The translations under genes were made by a program, and so were the position numbers. A DNA stretch of 7,897 bases from Sinorhizobium sp. GTDB taxonomy: Bacteria; Pseudomonadota; Alphaproteobacteria; Rhizobiales; Rhizobiaceae. Shown in pieces: positions 7,132 through 7,897 of the stretch; position 1 is the first letter of the stretch; each line of letters begins with the position of its first letter. The notes under the pieces are model-generated. The model was not told the DNA's origin and made no database searches. It saw only the letters and a program-made list of their open reading frames with translations. The DNA lies in assembly GCA_031178305.1 (NCBI GenBank), contig JAPSJG010000164.1, positions 1-7,897 on the forward strand, in the 5' to 3' direction.

Positions 7132-7857
7132 CTAAGCCCGGCGGCGCGGTTCGTCCTCGTATTCGTCATGCCGGCGGACGAAGTCCATGATCGTGCCTTC
7201 GTTGCGGCCTTTTGGCGCCCGGTCGAGCAGCATGAACGTGCTGGCCAGTTCCTCCAGTCCGCGGGCATAGGTGGAATAGGTGTGATAGACGGTGCCGTCC
7301 TCATCCTTGCAGAAGGCGCTCAGACCCGGCAGTTCCTCGTGCGCGTCCTTACTGTCGATTTCGGTAAAATTATAGACGACCTTGCCGCGCGCCATTTCCG
7401 ACGGGGTGAAGGAGACGTCGAAATCCCGGTTGAAGTCGCTGCCGTGGGATGAAACCCAAGGAAAGTGCCAACCCATCCGCTTTCGATAGGCTTCGATCTT
7501 CTCGAGGGGAGCATTCGAGGCGGCGACCAGCGTGACGTCGTGATGGTTGAGATGGGGCAGGGTGCCATTGAAGTGATCGGCAAGGAAGGAGCAGCTCGGG
7601 CAGCCGGCCTGCCAGTTTTCACCGAACATGAAATGATAAAGAAGAAGCTGGCTGCGCCCGTCGAACAGTTCGTCCAAGCTTTTCTGGCCCTCCGACGTAT
7701 TGAAGGTGTAGGTTTTCTCCAGCTTCACCCAGGGCAGGGCCTGGCGCTCGGCATTGATCCTGTCGCGCAGGTGCGTGTGTTCCTTTTCAAGTGCGAGAAG
7801 CGATTTGCGGGCCTGCAGCCATTCCTCACGCGATACGACGGCGTGGTTCTGTCTCAT
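7132..7857 (-). CDS. DUF899 family thioredoxin-like protein, 241 aa
   Basis: The sequence matches the DUF899 family, which has a thioredoxin-like fold. After a charged helical N-terminus (about 9-40) come LDELFDGRSQLLLYHFMFG (61-79) and NWQAGCPSCSFLADHF (81-96), with a C86-x-x-C89 pair where thioredoxins keep their redox cysteines. Later parts VTLVAASNAPLEKIEAYRKR (108-127) and GWHFPWVSSHGSDFNRDF (129-146) are also typical. The tail (about 226-241) is very charged (RRHDEYEDEPRRR). It may act as a cytoplasmic dithiol oxidoreductase, but no substrate is known. GGAGGAGG stands seven bases before the ATG, supporting this start; the frame stays open upstream to the window edge but has no ATG, GTG or TTG there. 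Its ATG overlaps a TGA in another frame, so it may be coupled to a gene lying further right. It appears to be followed in the same transcript by the DUF1579 and VOC genes. Confidence 0.9.
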   Translation of the reverse strand: MRQNHAVVSREEWLQARKSLLALEKEHTHLRDRINAERQALPWVKLEKTYTFNTSEGQKSLDELFDGRSQLLLYHFMFGENWQAGCPSCSFLADHFNGTLPHLNHHDVTLVAASNAPLEKIEAYRKRMGWHFPWVSSHGSDFNRDFDVSFTPSEMARGKVVYNFTEIDSKDAHEELPGLSAFCKDEDGTVYHTYSTYARGLEELASTFMLLDRAPKGRNEGTIMDFVRRHDEYEDEPRRRA

Positions 7858-7897
7858 GTCCGGTCCTCCTCCCTGAGGTACACCCCTGAATTGATAT
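7854..7897 (-). CDS. Possible last codons of an upstream gene overlapping the DUF899 start
   Basis: One minus-strand frame is open from the window edge to a TGA at 7856-7854, giving a tail of INSGVYLREEDRT. The TGA overlaps the DUF899 ATG as ATGA, a common form of coupled genes. Only 13 codons are visible, which could be open by chance, so this is a weak call and no family can be given. Confidence 0.2.
   Translation of the reverse strand, partial: INSGVYLREEDRT

Noticed and set aside
7044..7304. Minus-strand frame of 86 codons ending in the TAA that abuts the DUF1579 ATG
   Set aside because: It overlaps the DUF899 C-terminal coding region in another frame and its sequence is Arg/Ser/Pro-rich shadow; the adjacency to the ATG is accidental.

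Overview
The window reads as a stretch of alphaproteobacterial chromosome or megaplasmid. It is GC-rich, densely coded, uses strong GGAGG-type ribosome sites, and its protein sequences most resemble those of Rhizobiaceae (Rhizobium/Sinorhizobium type). That placement is from recognition, not from a search. All five well-supported genes lie on the minus strand, so the window reads right to left. No RNA gene, insertion sequence, CRISPR array or phage gene was seen, and no gap between genes exceeds about 170 bases.

Right part (about 7897 to 5691): three small cytoplasmic proteins of poorly characterised families follow each other: a DUF899 thioredoxin-like protein with a CPSC motif, a DUF1579 protein, and a two-domain VOC (glyoxalase-fold) protein. 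Gaps are 72 to 88 bases and each gene has its own strong ribosome site. The group ends in a textbook intrinsic terminator (perfect 12-bp stem plus a run of five T on the minus strand) just after the VOC gene. Similar mixes of VOC, DUF899, DUF1579 and related small proteins recur in bacterial genomes, but a shared pathway is not established.

Middle (5690 to 5568): a short control region that must hold the promoter of the left operon, if that operon has its own. It contains a strong hairpin whose base overlaps the likely ribosome site of the next gene.

Left part (5567 to 1): an operon of two large genes with no spacing between them (stop TAA directly followed by ATG). The first encodes a 1106-residue fusion of a bacterial transglutaminase-like domain (Cys180, His229, Asp245 visible) and a DUF2126 putative glutamine-synthetase-like amidoligase. 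The second encodes a fusion of a circularly permuted ATP-grasp ligase and an alpha-E helical domain; it is cut by the left edge after 748 codons. These families were linked by comparative genomics (Iyer, Aravind and colleagues, 2009) as a predicted peptide-bond-making and peptide-bond-cutting system, often beside a second transglutaminase and the Anbu proteasome-like peptidase. Its product and substrate are, as far as I know, undefined. It is the strongest candidate here for an undescribed biological system, and its remaining partners should lie just left of the window.
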